Origin: Hydnum rufescens UP504
Lineage: Eukaryota; Basidiomycota; Agaricomycetes; Cantharellales; Hydnaceae
DNA length: 64,000 bases
Assembly (NCBI GenBank): GCA_014904985.1
Contig: MU128912.1
Location: forward strand, 281,368 to 345,367
Direction of reading: 5' to 3'
The notes under the pieces are model-generated. The model was given only the letters and a program-made list of their open reading frames with translations. It was not told where the DNA came from and made no database searches. Of this stretch, positions 11,509 through 23,962 are shown in pieces. The position numbers were made by a program, and so were the translations under genes. Positions within the stretch are counted from its first letter, which is position 1. Every line of letters starts with the position of its first letter.

Positions 11509-14500
11509 CAGACCGATGCCATTCCTAAGTCCATCCGGAATTGTTCGAGTTTCGGGCGCAGGAGCGACTTTGTAAATATGTCCACGGTCATTTCATTTGT
11601 AGGGCACCAATGGACTGTTGCTATGCCTCGTTGTATTGTTTCCCGAATGAAATGAAATTGCACATCAATGTGTTTTGATCGCGCATGAAATTGGGGATTT
11701 TCCGTCAGGGCGATCGCCGATTGATTATCAATGTGTAGTTCCGAAGGTCCGGATTGGGTAAAACCTAGGGCATCGAAGAAGTTTCGTAGCCATATTATTT
11801 GTTTTGTAGCTAAGGTAGCGGCAATATATTCCGCCTCCATCGATGATAGGGCCACGATGGACTGCTTCTTGGAAGTCCATGATATTGCTCCTCTGCCGAG
11901 TAAAAAGGTATATCCGGAAATTGATTTCCGATCAATTTCGTTTGACGCCCAATCAGCATCCGAAAATCCGGATATGGCTATGGTGGCGCTTCCCCCGCAT
12001 TGATCATATGTAATCCCCATGTCTTTAGTTCCTTGTAGATACCTAAATAGGTGTTTGACTGCGTGCCAATGTTCATTGGACGGATTGTGGGAAAATTGAG
12101 ACAGGGATTGTATTGCGTAAGCAATGTCAGGTCGTGTTCCAATAGCGGCATACATTAAGGAGCCTATGGCTGCCCGATATAATTCTGGGCGCTCGAATTT
12201 ATTATCGTCATTTGTCGGGTGGAACTGGATGGAAGCCGGTAGGGGAGTGACAGATGTTCCACTTTGGGACATGTTGTATCGATCTAGGATTTTCCTAATA
12301 TATTGACCCTGAGAGATCGTGATCGATTTCCTTTCTCGGTTTCTATTGATTTCAATTCCAAGTAATAGATGTGGTGTCCCCTGGTCCATGGTCTCGAATT
12401 CGCGTCTGATTTCATCCTTGGCTGTGTCTAATCGTGCCTTTGATGATGAGATGAAGATGACATCGTCTACCCAAATGGCAATTATATCGAATTCTTTGCC
12501 TTTGCGCCTTATGTAAACGCAGTGATCATTCAGCAACCGGGTGTATTTTAAGGTGCTGGTTATGTAAGCATTGAATTTCGTGTTCCATTCTCGGCCTGAT
12601 TGTTTAAGTCCATAGAGTGTGTGGACCAATCGGGCGACTCTGTTCATCCCATCTTCATATCCCTCGGGCTGTCACATGTATATAGATTCGTGTAGATTGC
12701 CATTTAAATATGCGCCCCTTATGTCCATTTGACCCATTTCAAGGTCTAGGATGGCGGTGGTGGCGATTAGATTACGTAATGAGTCCATGCGCATTACCGG
12801 AGAAAACGTCTGGTCGAAATCTTGACCGGGATCTGAGTGAATCCCTGAGCGACTAATCGGGCTTTGAATCGTGATAGATTCCCGTCGACATCAAATTTCT
12901 TTTTGAATGTCCAACGATTGCCGATTGCCTGTCGGTCCGCGGGTAAGGATTCAAGTCTCCAGGTCCCTTTTTCCTGGAGCATTTGCAGTTCGCTTTGAAT
13001 TGCCTTTTCCCATTGCAGCCAGTCTGGGGATTTCATCACGTCCTTTAGTGTATTAGGCTCATCAAATATTGACTTTTTGCCTGAAATTAATGACCTGACA
13101 TGGTCGGTCATGTCACCCTCGGGGCTTAGTTCATCGGGTTTATTTTGTTGAGCAGGTACTATTTCCTTCCGCATTCCTGGATTATGTAGTTTTGCGTAGT
13201 TAATTGTCTTACGCTCGCGCAAGCCATGGCGAGTGGGCAGCGTCGGTTCCAGGGGTGATATTGAATTGTTTTGAATATGCGGAGAATTGGTATCGCGAGT
13301 TTCGGGTTCCTGGGGCTCCCCCTCAATTCGAGCATGTTCCAAGTCGGAATTAGAATTACCGGAAGGGATGGGGAGATCGAGATTGACCTGGCTTGGGGTG
13401 TCGGGGCTATTATTGAATTTGAAGTTCCGGGAAATTAAAAGTTTGTGGGTTTTCGGGTTGTAGTACCTAATGGCCCTCGGTCCCTCTTCAATGCCGACAA
13501 AAAAGAATTTATTTGCCTTCGGGTCTAATTTCGATCGGTCGCCCTCATCTAGGACCCATACGTCGGATCCAAATTCGTGGAGATTAGATACGTCTGGCTT
13601 TATACCCGTCCATACCTCCATCGGGGTTTTATTATGTAATGCCCTTGTAGGGCTTCGTGCTCGGATGTACGCGGCATATGAAACTGCCTCCGCCCATAGG
13701 TTCTTAGGTAAACCTTTGGCGATTAGCATAGCTCGCACAATCTCGAGTAAAGTCCGGTTCAGCCGCTCGGCCATTCCATGCTGTTGGGGTGAATGGGGCG
13801 CAGTAAATTTAGATTCTATTCCTTTTTCGGCTAACCATTTTTGGAGATCCTGATCAATAAATTCGCCGCCATTATCAAATTTAAATGCTTTTGGCAGTCG
13901 ATTTAATTGGGTTTCAATCCACACAACATAGTTTTGGATTTGTTGCCGTGCCTCCGACTTTTCCTTAAGGAATTTGATGGTGATTCGTCTTGAATGGTCA
14001 TCGATGAATGATATGTAATACTGCGATCCTCCAATGGAAGCAGTTCTTGCTGGTCCCCACAAGTCAGAATGTGTGAGATCACCGGGTTTCCCGGCTCGGT
14101 TATCGCTCGATTTAGGAAATGATTGATGATGTAATTTGGCTTGAATACAAGCCTCGCACGCAAGATCTTGATTTGAATCGGGATCAACTTTGATTCCCGT
14201 TACCATATCGGAATTGAATAGGGTTTTGAGCCCTGAGATTGACAGGTGGCCAAATCTCCGGTGGGCCTCTCCCCATGAGATCAGCGCAGAACTCGATGAT
14301 GCATAATTTGCTGTCTCGGTCATTCGCGCTCGTCCCTCCAATATGTATGATCTATTGCGTAATGTTCCTTCCATTACAGGCTGTCCATTAGGGGGAAAAA
14401 TGGTGATTTTTCCATTTTTATGTTGTATTTCCCATCCTAGCTCGTCGATCCGTGCCGACGACAGTAGACAGTTTCCCGCGTTCGGGGAATATATGACGTC

Positions 14501-15583
14501 GCGTAGTTTGACAGGGATTAATTTCCCATTGTATCGAGCTTCAATAGTGACGGTGCCTCGGCCTTTTCCCTCCAGTTGCATGTTTTCGCCGATTCCTTGG
14601 ATAAGTTCGGTCCCGGGAATGAATTCGGTGAACATTTCCCGTTTAGTTGCAATATGGGATGTCGTGCCTGAGTCGATTAGCCACGTAGATTTGGAGATCG
14701 CAGAGCTGGATCTGGCACTGAGTGTGTACTCAGGGTCTCGATGGATTGCCTGGTTAGTCGACTCGGGTGTCATGGACTTTGCCTCCTTCACCCCCTTGTC
14801 CTTCTCCTTTTTCTCCTTCTTCTTTTGTCGGGGGCCCTGTCCCTCTTTTCCTCCCCCTTTCGCCCAACATTGATCCCTTGTGTGGCCAGGCTTCGAGCAA
14901 TTCGAGCACGTGGCCCTGGGAGTCTGCAGTCGTTTGCCCTTGTTCAGGGCTAATTTCGCGATCTCGGTAGACTGTGATTTGTCACGGCGACGGCGATCTT
15001 CATCTAGAATCATTGTAATCAATTCTTCCGATTTGATCTCTGATTCGCTCGTTTTGGATCCGAAATAAGATGACTCGAATGAACTCCATGAGCTCGGTAA
15101 TGTGGAGATTAATAATATTGCGAATTCTATATCCGGAAGCGGATAGCCCAATATCGCGAGGTTTTCCTTGGCTTTTCGGAATATGGCAATATGTTCTATT
15201 ATCGGCGTAGATTCGGATGGAATTATTTGTAATAATTTTCGCCTTTCTGCGACTACTCCAAAAATGCCCTTGGGTTCCTTGGTGTCACGTAATTGCGTCC
15301 ACATTTGGGCCGCGGTCTGAGCACTGCTTAAATGGATGAGTTCTTCATCTCCCATGGTCAATTGGAGTAAGGATCGAGTTTGGAGATCTCGAGTCTCCCA
15401 TTCTTTGATCAGGGACTCATCACTGGGACGCGGGTAGGTGCCGTCAATATATTTCGTTAGATCAGCTATCGCGAGTAATGCCGTGACCCTGGTTTTCCAT
15501 GGAAGCCAGTTGTCCCCTTTCAATTGATCGATCCGGTAAAAACCGTTGAGGGTGTTCTTGTCTATCGGGGCGATGTCGGGCAT
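11508..15583 (-). pseudogene. Copia gag-pol polyprotein, two lesions
   Basis: Frame 1 (15583 to 12794) and frame 2 (12647 to 11508) together form one polyprotein. The start has a gag-type region, then a zinc knuckle CSNCSKPGHTRDQCW, aspartic protease WLIDSGTTSHIA, a pre-integrase zinc region (RFGHLSISGL ... CEACIQAKLHH), and the integrase core with its three acidic residues (HSDLWGP, FDNGGEF, GMAERLNRT). Next comes reverse transcriptase (HTLYGLKQSGREWN, WVDDVIF), then RNase H (SDADWASNEIDRKSISG, LSSMEAEYIA). The frame shifts near 12825-12830 at the start of the RT domain, apparently by loss of one base. A TGA at 12672-12674 interrupts the segment between there and the downstream frame. Everything else looks conserved, consistent with a copy that was active until recently. 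Confidence 0.93.
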
Positions 15584-15611
15584 AACGAGTGTCTTTGTTT
15601 TTAAGCGACTG

Positions 15612-15623
15612 GTGCTGATAACG
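15612..15623 (-). promoter_or_regulatory. Primer-binding site, tRNA-Ile anticodon-arm type
   Basis: Directly inside the 5' LTR the sense strand reads CGTTATCAGCAC. Its complement GTGCTGATAACG equals the anticodon stem-loop of eukaryotic tRNA-Ile(AAU), as I recall it (GTGCTAATAACG), at 11 of 12 bases. The differing base is anticodon position 34, which is inosine in the mature tRNA and pairs with C. This would be half-tRNA priming, as known for copia and Ty5. Confidence 0.5.
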
Positions 15624-15828
15624 TGTTAAGATATAAGTCTTTTAGAGAAAACAACACTATAATTTACCGAGTAAAATCTCGGTATTTATATACGAATACA
15701 TGTTTCTACGGGGTTCGAGTATATACGGGAATAACGGATGTAGACGGGCCTATACGGTCCTGGACGGTCTTAGATCTTTCCGGAAGGTTCCGGGTTTATT
15801 CCCATATCGGGATGTATTCATTCCAATA
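15624..15828 (-). repeat. 5' LTR of the Copia element
   Basis: 205 bp, nearly identical to the left LTR (one difference seen). It is followed by the target duplication GGGAG at 15829-15833. Confidence 0.95.
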
Positions 15829-15833
15829 GGGAG

Positions 15834-17234
15834 GTGGGCGGGTGAAGAAAAGGATGCTCGATAACGCGAGCGAGGGGGGCAAGCAGAGGGGGTCTGGAAT
15901 GTGGTGGAGTAACGATTCCTTGCTCAAGGAAGTCGTCTTACATAATACCCCGGTTATCTCGCTTTATTCCGGCATTCTCTTATCTAGCCTTGCATCTAGG
16001 TACTCGTGCCTCGCACCTAGCTGCTGAAACAAACACACCAATCGTCCCAGGGTTAAGTTCAGTACCAACCACTTTCCTTTCGTTCTGCCGATTCCCCGTC
16101 TCAGAACATGCCCGCCAGTGATGACGGTGGCTGTTAAGCTCTGATCTATGTCCGAGGGCGGAGTTAAAATGTTATCATGCTGAGCCTATACACTGTAATC
16201 GTTTTGCAAGGGCCCTCTTGCCCACATAGCTTCATGCACTGGCATTGCGACCCTTCCGGCCAGTTTGTTTAATCAGCGAGACTGTAAGTGCGTTTGCTAG
16301 ACCAATCGGCTGGGAGTCAGGTTAGGAACAGTTCCTGTAAATCACCATTGCTCCCAAAGCCTCACATATTGCCCATCCTTAGGCCATCCTACTCCCTCGG
16401 CTATACTGCAGTTACTTCGGTGTATTTGGGCACTTACGTATGTCATAGGAAACACCTATTTCGAACGTAGCTTACGCATCGTCCACTGTGGTGGTCAGGG
16501 AGCTCCATAAATGGCTAATTACAGAGACTCAAAAAGGGAAAGCTGGATAAGCGGAGGAGATTAGCACACTACGAGTCCCATGAGGAATTCCGCAGGAAAG
16601 GAAGAGCACGAGAGGGAAAGAAAATCTAATAATATCCTTGTAAAAGGACCGCCCTAGGCGCCTGATCTCTACCCATAGGTAGCCCGCCGCGGTATATAAA
16701 AAAGACCACCACCACCATAAATGGCTAACGTTCCAAAGGAAAACTTGTTATGTAATCAAGGTGACCAAAGTACTGTATACTGCAGTATTTTATTTCCCCG
16801 CCCCGGTCACAGGTCGAAAGGCCCCGGGGAAAAGGCTTGTCATATTCACAGGGGCTATAAATCACAGCACTACTCTGCCACTTGGAGGACCAGGGGCGCA
16901 ACGAGTGCTGGAGCTTACGTAAAGTCACGTGGGGGATCAAGTCGCAGTAATCCTAATTGTTGAGGTGCACCATAAGGAAGGAGATCATCGGTGCCGATTC
17001 GAAGGTGTCCCAAAGCCTTGCATGGGCGACCACTGATATTTAAAAATATGATACTCCATGAGGATTTCGGGAATAACAGATCCCGGTAGTCACATGACTT
17101 CTCCCATCAGCCGAGCGCGCATGCGGGAATTATTGTGTCCCTGGCTCCGTGCGGCCACCGGAGTTCAATGTGGTTCCCCATAGAATTCCAAATACCTCAA
17201 CACAACCAACCACCACCATCATCATCATCTTCCC
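15834..17234. other. Gene-poor interval after the Copia element
   Basis: No recognisable gene. A TATATAAAAAA run at about 16694 is followed by an 80-codon open frame from 16721 that has no family features and is probably not a gene. The last ~200 bp should hold the promoter of the acyl-CoA synthetase. Confidence 0.5.
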
Positions 17235-19889
17235 ATGGCGGATTTCGCTCCCAAGCGCTCTATGGCAGAATGCGATGCGATACTCACAGCTCCAGGCGCG
17301 CCTTTCGAATTACAACACGTGGTCATTCGTGGTGTTGTGCAACGCGTGTACAAGAATGCCCCGGATGTAGGATACTACCCTTACCTATCCTTCCTAAATC
17401 TAAGCCCATCACCGTCCTTTCCCGTCCTTTCCCGTAGTCGCTTAGGACTCTCTTCTTGGGATCTGCACAAGAATTTTCTGCCAGAGATTACATTGTATTT
17501 GAGTCGGAGCGCTACACCTTTGGGAAAGCCTTCGCCAGGGCTTCAAGACTAGCCAGCATATTTCGCCAAGTATATGGAATCCGAAAGGGCGATCGGGTCG
17601 CTTTGGTCATGCGGAACTACCCAGAGGCAAGTTCATCCTATCCGTTGACTGCGGCTCTACCTTCTGAAATAACATCACCTTCCAGTGGTTGATATCTTTC
17701 TGGGCGATACATCTCCTAGGCGCGGTCTCTGTATTGGTCAATGCCTGGCTGCCCGCAAAAATCGTGTCTCACTGTATAGTTCATACTGAGTCCAAGCTCA
17801 TTGTAATGGATGCCGAGGTCTGTCTACTGATTCTCTTTTTTGATTTATTTATTTACCTTTTGATTTTCCCGTTTTTCTGCACAGCAAGCTGATAACCTGG
17901 CTCCAATCCTTGCAAAGACCAAGAAAGATGCCGGCGCAACCGGTGTTCTTGTTGCCAGGGCGCACGACGGGCGCCATTCGTGGAAGAAACATGCCGAGAG
18001 TTTCGAAGCTGTCATGGACAAGTATCACGCTATCGACCCCAAATCTTGGGAAAAAGAGCCCGCCTGCCACCCCGAAGATGGTGCCACCATCTATTTTACC
18101 AGCGGCACGTAAGTTACGGCCAGGATATAGAACTAGGGGACGGTCTGACGACAATCCTATAGGACGGGTCTTCCCAAGGGCGTCTATTTGACCCATCGGG
18201 CGATTATATCCGCCTGTTTCGTCATGATTGTTGCCTCTATGCGTACCGCCCTTCGTCTTGGGCAAGATATCCCTGAACCGGAAGCCACGCAGTTGTCATA
18301 TTTGCTACCTGTTCCCCTATTTCACTGTACTGGATCTTGTAGTACAAGCATTCCCAGCACACTTTTTGGAGGGAAGATTGTGCTCATGCGGAAGTGGGAC
18401 GCTTCACAAGGTATGAAATTTGGTTTATCTCAACACCAGGCCAACTACCTATGGCCAGTTTGGACAGGCCTCGATATCATCGAAAAAGAGAAAATCACGA
18501 ATACTGGAGGGTGAGAAAGAGTCGTAGGATTTCGATCACAATGTGGCCATCTGATTATCACTCTCAGCGTGCCCTCGATTGCGATGGACCTTCTGGCAGA
18601 GAAAGATTTCGAAAGGCGTGGTGCATCGCTCGTGGCCCTGGTGTACGGGGGGACAACCTCTCCCCCACAGATTGCCGAGAAAGTGGGTCGCCTACCTGGT
18701 ACACTTACAAAGTAAGTGCTGTGTTCGAGTCCACTTTCATTCCGGTATTGAGAAGTTGAGATTATAATAACATCGGGATCAAAGTGGTCAAGGTATCCCC
18801 TCTTTCCTTTCCCCTCCATTCTCTGCCTTACAGTGTCTGATTTGCGTGGCGTGCTTCCAGGGTATGGTTTGACAGAGACTACGGGGGCCATGTCAGCCGT
18901 CATAGGCGAGGACTCAATCGCTCGACCACGTGCTGCGTAAGTGTCCATGCGCAGTCCTTTGCCCCTTTTCTGTGCTGAACCCCGACATGCTCTGTTAGGG
19001 GATACCCAGCCTTGGTGGCCGACATCTTGATAATGGACCCCAAGACCGGGAAATCTTTGCCACGAGGAGAGGTCGGGGAAATCTGGATGTAAGCAATGTG
19101 GTCTACGACCCCCGAGTTCTACTTCCTTAGAGCCACTTTGTACGCACAGTCGTAGCAGTCAAGTGATGGTGGGTTACTGGAAGAATCCAGGTTTGTCCAA
19201 CTGTCACACTCAATTCACGGTGATTCTCATTATGGTTTCATTTACTTAGAGGCCACCAACAGGGTCCTCACCAAGGATGGATGGTTCAACTCTGAAGACC
19301 TTGGATCAATGGACGAGGATGGATTCCTCTATGTTCACGGGAGAGGTCCGTTGATGTTGATTGCTGCTCCACGATTGACTAGAGATACTAATATGAAGCA
19401 CCCTGGATACCTAGTGAAAGATCTCATTATTCGCGGGGGGGAAAACATTGTAAGTCTCTATTGGTATTGATGCAATTAATTCTTTGATATATTACAATTA
19501 AAAGGACGTGGTAGGAGTTGAGAACGCTCTATATGGGGATGACCGCGTCAGCCTTTGCGCCGTCGTTGGCGTTCCTGATGCTCGCCTGGGCGAACTCCCT
19601 GCTGCAGTCGTCTACCTAAGGCCGAATGCACGTGCTACTGAGCAAGAACTTATCGAGAGTGTGCGCTCGCAGTAAGTAGAATGCCCCATCGTGAACCACG
19701 GCATCCTGGCTGACGCGAATTCGTTGTTCCAGTCTTCCAGCATTTGCAGTCCCGGTGATGATCATGTTCTCAAAGGAGAGATTCGAAGTGAATGCGGCAG
19801 GGAAGATCTTAAAATCCGTTCTGAAAGAGAAGGCGAAACGTGAATGGGAAAGGCGCGGGGGAAGGGTCGCCGCAAAGGGTCGATTATGA
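17235..19889 (+). CDS. Acyl-CoA synthetase (AMP-binding enzyme)
   Basis: It activates a carboxylic acid to its CoA thioester through an acyl-adenylate. It starts MADFAPKRSMAECDAIL and runs through more than ten short introns. Visible landmarks in order: YTFGKAFARASRLASIFRQV, WLISFWAIHLLGAVSVLVNA, the ATP-binding loop IYFTSGT/TGLPKGVYLTH (split by an intron), VPLFHCTGSCSTSIPSTLFG, VPSIAMDLLAEKDFE, the adenine motif GYGLTETTGAMS, SLPRGEVGEIWI, DGWFNSEDLGSMDEDGFLYV, GRVKDLIIRGGENI, and the C-terminal catalytic lysine region NAAGKILKSVLKEKAKREWE. All core motifs of the ANL superfamily are present. It resembles the 4-coumarate-CoA ligase / medium- to long-chain type; the substrate cannot be fixed from sequence. 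No peroxisomal SKL-type end (it ends AAKGRL), though RL-ending tails are sometimes weak PTS1-like signals. Confidence 0.92.
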
Positions 19890-20157
19890 AGGGGGTCAGT
19901 TACTAGGACCAGGTTTTCAGCTAGATTTTCTGTTAGGATTCCAACTGTAAATGGTAACTGTAAAATGGTACATGCGGGCCTAGAACATTTGCATCCGATA
20001 TTGCGGTAACTGGGTCCGGCACCTCACTACCACTTCCTCTTGGACGTTCTTTACCTGGCTCCTAGAGCGCCCTCCATTCCTTCAATCTCGTGCTTATTTC
20101 TTCTGGAGCTCACTTGACACACAGGCTGTGGATAGTGCACCCTAGTTTAGTATCAGC

Positions 20158-22012
20158 ATGCTCCGCAAAATCTATCGCAATCCTCTCACGTCCCGACAAT
20201 GTGTATCTTGTCCTTCTACCTCACCCACCTGTCATTGCTCCACTGGTCAACAATGCGTCTTGACCTCACAGTAAGTCGCATTTTTCACCTTGTTTGGCGT
20301 TCCTCACTCGTCCGATCTCGCATCTAGGTCATGTACCTCGTGTGCAGTTGCAGCCTGTATAACCACTCCTGCTCACCCGTCTTCCTCTGGGGCTAGCACT
20401 GGTCTTCTCGCTGGATGTACGCGCTAGGACTTCTTGTCTCATGTTCATTTTATAAACTTTTTCTTAACGAACAGCCGTTGTCGGAGCTCTCGTTTTCCTC
20501 CTCCTCGTCGTTGGAGGGTTTATCTGGTGGAGAAGAAAGATCTCCGCCCAGAATGCTCTTGCTCCGAATCGCGAGAAAGCTGCAGGACCTCTACCAGGCT
20601 CCGCATCCGCAAAGGGCTTGCCAGCTGTTGTCGTCCGCCCTCCTGATGCCATTGAGAAGCCAGGAGCTCCAGACGCAAGCGGATTCGACCCGAATCCTTT
20701 CGCCGACGTTGCCTCCACCAGATCTGGCTCTGGGCAAAGTATTCCTATTGCTCTGGAACGGAATTCGTTAACCCCGCATGGCACGTCTCCTACCGGAACC
20801 ACGTTCACGGCCCCGGCGCGTCCCCATCGCTCTCCAGAGCTTACCCTCCGTGACGAGTCCGATTATCTCGATCGTCCCACTAGTACCCTTGAACCGCCCC
20901 GTCCAGGATACGCGCCCTCTCAGCGCTCTGGTTTCACCGTATCCACAATGGATTCGACTGCCAGTTCCGCAATGGAAGCTCTGTACGAGTCTCCCACCAT
21001 TGTCAGCGCTAGTTCTAGGCAGGTGCTTGGCGCCGTGAGAGCCGAGGTCGTTCAAGTTGGGGGTCTTTCACCAAATGGGATTCATCAACCCGGGCACCAC
21101 CAATCAAGACGTTCGCACACTGGTCCATCGCCTCTGTCCTCTTCGCTTGTTGTGGGACGCTTCCCAACGATCGAGGAAGATCCGTTTTCGGACCGGTCGA
21201 AGCGCGGTCGTGACTCGTCTGCTACAGACCAGACCTTCGGTTCGGTTTCGGTCACATCTCCCCTGCCTCGGGGTGTCACAAGAGGTTCTGCGCAGGACTT
21301 TGACCATACTCTGCCACGCATTTCCCCAGCCGAGACTCAGAATGATCGCGGCTCTAGTGGTACTGGCTCGGTGTCAAGAAGGACCTCGCAGGATTCGGTC
21401 GTCTCTGCAGCATCTCGCACTGACTCTGTGCTTGCAAGCTTCCCTTTTGTCCCACCCTCACCTCTCCCAAACGCCCACACTCGTTCTCCTTTATCAGTTG
21501 TGTTTAACCATGACCGACAGTCTACATCGTCAGTACACATCGCTGAGGCTTCCAGTCGTAGTCACATTCCCCCGCCATTACCCGTCCATCACAATGTTGC
21601 CGAGATGAATCGCAGCACTTCCGACGCCGTTCCTCCTCCCCCCACGCCTGCTCCCGAGTCAGATCCCTTGCAACCCACACGCCAACGCGTGGAATCGACT
21701 ATGTCGCGAGCGTCCGCTTCTTCAGCGGGTCTAGGCGCCTTCCATTTCCAATTTGCACCCGACGGAGAGGCTCCTCTACCACTTCCCAATCCCGCATTCT
21801 ACAATGATAACACCCCCCGCAATAGCTTGAACGCCCTCAGCACGTCTGTGGGGCGCCCGAGTGACGATCTGACGGCCTCTTCGTCCCTTCATGATAGCAA
21901 CTCAAGCAACTCGCAACTACCGTATCTTCCGAATCAAAAGCAGACGCATGCGAGTCTAGACACTCTGGAGCTGAGCCGAGATTTGACTGCCAATCGACTG
22001 TCTTACGATTAG
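20158..22012 (+). CDS. OPY2: Membrane anchor Opy2, HOG-pathway type
   Basis: Single-pass plasma-membrane protein that in yeast anchors Ste50 and so links osmosensors to the HOG MAP-kinase cascade. The N-terminal cysteine-rich domain is clear: RQCVSCPSTSPTCHCSTGQQ, then CVLTSQ, an intron, SCTSCAVAACI. After a second intron comes one transmembrane helix, VVGALVFLLLVVGGFIWW, with a basic RRK stop-transfer. The long cytoplasmic tail (about 490 residues) is Ser/Thr/Pro-rich with many SP/TP sites and the segment GFDPNPFADVASTRSGSG, and shows no folded domain. The pattern of eight cysteines before one helix is diagnostic for the Opy2 N-terminal domain. The tail is much longer than in yeast and is probably a phosphorylated scaffold. 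Confidence 0.85.
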
Positions 22013-22555
22013 GTTGCGCCCCTGGTCCGACCATGCTGACCGTCTCACGCGTGCGGATCTCCCGCAGTCGTTCCATGAGTGTATATTAATTTTATTATGG
22101 GTTTCCGTTTTTTTGGGGCCGTTTCTTGCCTCTCTCTCCTGCCCCTCCCGCTCCTTACGTGTTTCCATCTTTGGTTGTTGATGTCCTATCTGGATTCTTA
22201 TCTATCACAGTTGTGGAGTATTCTTGCGGGTCAGTCGAAGGCTGGTCCTTGTCCCATATCAAATCCTTCACTTCCGACCCTTGCTGTTCGTTTGAGTTCG
22301 GTTCATAGTTACCCGTCGCATTTGCTCATGATTGAATGGGCGTGATGTTCAAGACAGATGGGTTGATGCGAGTAAGAGAGGGAGAAACAAACACGCGAGG
22401 CATGGAAGGGAATTACAGCCGAGAGGTGAAATTGCTAGGACAGGAAAATGCATTGATGAAAATGCAGAGATAATGATAGGGGAGGCTGGTTGGCCATGCA
22501 AAAATAGTGGGTTGAGCCATGCAAAATTGCAAATACAGAGGGAAGTGAGTGGCGG
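22013..22555. other. Intergenic 3' regions of OPY2 and CAF16
   Basis: Convergent 3' ends of a plus and a minus gene. T- and C-rich stretches follow the OPY2 stop. No further gene was seen. Confidence 0.5.
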
Positions 22556-23962
22556 TCAAGTTCCGGTTCGTTTAATGCGAATAGTCGTATCTGTCCATAT
22601 AAGAATAGTGAGAAATCTGAGGCTAAAAGTGTGAGAGAGACAGCCATTGTACTTCTTATAGAATATCTCGCTGTCCGTGGGTACGTTCTGAGCAAGGGGC
22701 TGCACGTTTAGTATTGAAAATGGAAAGAAGCAGTGAACTGTGCTGTGCCCACGCATACCAGTCTAGCACCTCTAGTTTTGGCCAATCTACCCGATTGCTC
22801 TGCCTGCCTGCGCACTTCGCGGTCCTCTTTCAACCAGGCCAGAGCAAGAGCATGAAGGGAGGATCCAGAGTTCGTGAGCGCGGCGGACGTCTGCTTGTCC
22901 ACGAGGTCCTGGGGAAACGGCCAGGGGGAAGGATGCAAGACAAACTGGCCATCACGTAGATGCGCGACGTGTGTTGGGAAATGGTTAAGCCCATCGAAGA
23001 TGTGTGTTGCGTAAAGGATCGTTGCTCCACGTTGGACACTTTCTACACGGGTTCGGGACAGTAAGGGGTGTCAGGATGATCCTCATTAGTTGTGTACCTT
23101 TGATTATCAATAATAGAGCACAAAGCGAACCCTCGGCCAAGAACGTCAGAAGTTCGTCCCTCACGAGCACGTCGAGGTCCACGGTGACCTATCGGCATCA
23201 CTTGCCTAAGTATAGATAAATAAACCAAAGACACACTCCAAGCGCACCTCATCGAGAAGCAGCACGTCCCAAGGAGCCATTAGTCCCATCGTGAGTTGCA
23301 CGCGACGTCGTTCACCTGGGCGAGAATGATCCGAGTAAGAACCAATAGCGCAACGAAAGTCGCCCCCAATGGCCTCACCGTCCGAGATCGCATGCATATG
23401 CCTAAGAAAATGTCATTAGTAACAACAGAGGGGGGGGGAGCCAAGTATCGCACGGCTCACCAGTCTAAATCCACGTCGAGAATGTCAAGAAGCTTATCAC
23501 GCCTTTCTTTGTGTCGGTAGCCACCAACGGAATCCAAGAATACAGATACGACGATATCCGATCTGACAACTGGGTTCATCGCCCTGGACAGATCGCAGTT
23601 TAGGGGGCGTGGGCCACAACCAAGGAAAGAGGGAGATGGCTACCATTCGGTACCCAAGAAAGTAATACCCTTGGATCACCCAACTTGTCAATTTCCCACA
23701 TCCACACAGGACGACTCGTCATGTTGCTCACCTCTGGCGTATTACGAAAGACATCTTTCCCAAAAATGAGAACCTTGCCATCATGGATCATCCGCTTCCC
23801 AGCGAGTATGGACAACAGAGTGGTCTTCCCCGAGCCATTTGCGCCGACTAACAGGGTTCTCGATCCTTTGGGAAGTTCCAGAGACAAATTGGAGAGTGCT
23901 GCAGGAGCACCCGGAGAATGAGAGTACGAAAGAGAGGATATTGAGACTGCTGCTTCAGGCAT
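22556..23962 (-). CDS. CAF16: ABC ATPase Caf16 (CCR4-NOT associated)
   Basis: Soluble single-domain ABC ATPase that in yeast associates with the CCR4-NOT and Mediator complexes. It starts MPEAAVSISSLSYSHSPGAP. The Walker A motif is LLVGANGSGKTTLLSILAGK. Next, FLGTEWAMNPVVRSDIVVSV, SVGGYRHKERRDKLLDIL and DVDLDWHMHAISDG are followed by the ABC signature SDGERRRVQLTMGL (an intron lies inside SDG-E). Walker B is MAPWDVLLLDEVTVDLDV, and the downstream read is LYATHIFDGLNHFP. The C-terminal region contains ALAWLKEDREVRRQAEQS and, after another intron, TDSEIFYKKYN, a Caf16-like end; the exact stop (22556) is uncertain. Intron positions are many but all keep the frame. The combination HMH..SDGERRRVQ with VTVDLDVLVRD is specific for Caf16 rather than membrane transporters. 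Confidence 0.9.

Larger units (their letters stand above)
11296..15828 (-). mobile_element. Ty1/Copia LTR retrotransposon, recent insertion
   Basis: The element is 4,533 bp and is flanked by the 5-bp direct repeat GGGAG (11291-11295 and 15829-15833), a target-site duplication. Two 205-bp LTRs (11296-11500, 15624-15828) differ at one base by eye, so insertion was recent. The sense strand is minus: the 5' LTR is on the right, with a primer-binding site directly inside it, and the polypurine tract lies against the left LTR. The single gag-pol frame has the Copia order (gag, protease, integrase, reverse transcriptase, RNase H). One frameshift and one nonsense codon make this copy non-autonomous. 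Confidence 0.96.

Noticed and set aside
14343..14873. 176-codon plus-strand frame
   Set aside because: Antisense to the Copia gag-protease region, with no independent features.
16721..16963. 80-codon frame after a TATA-like sequence
   Set aside because: Composition and lack of any motif do not support a gene; the TATA-like run is simple AT sequence.
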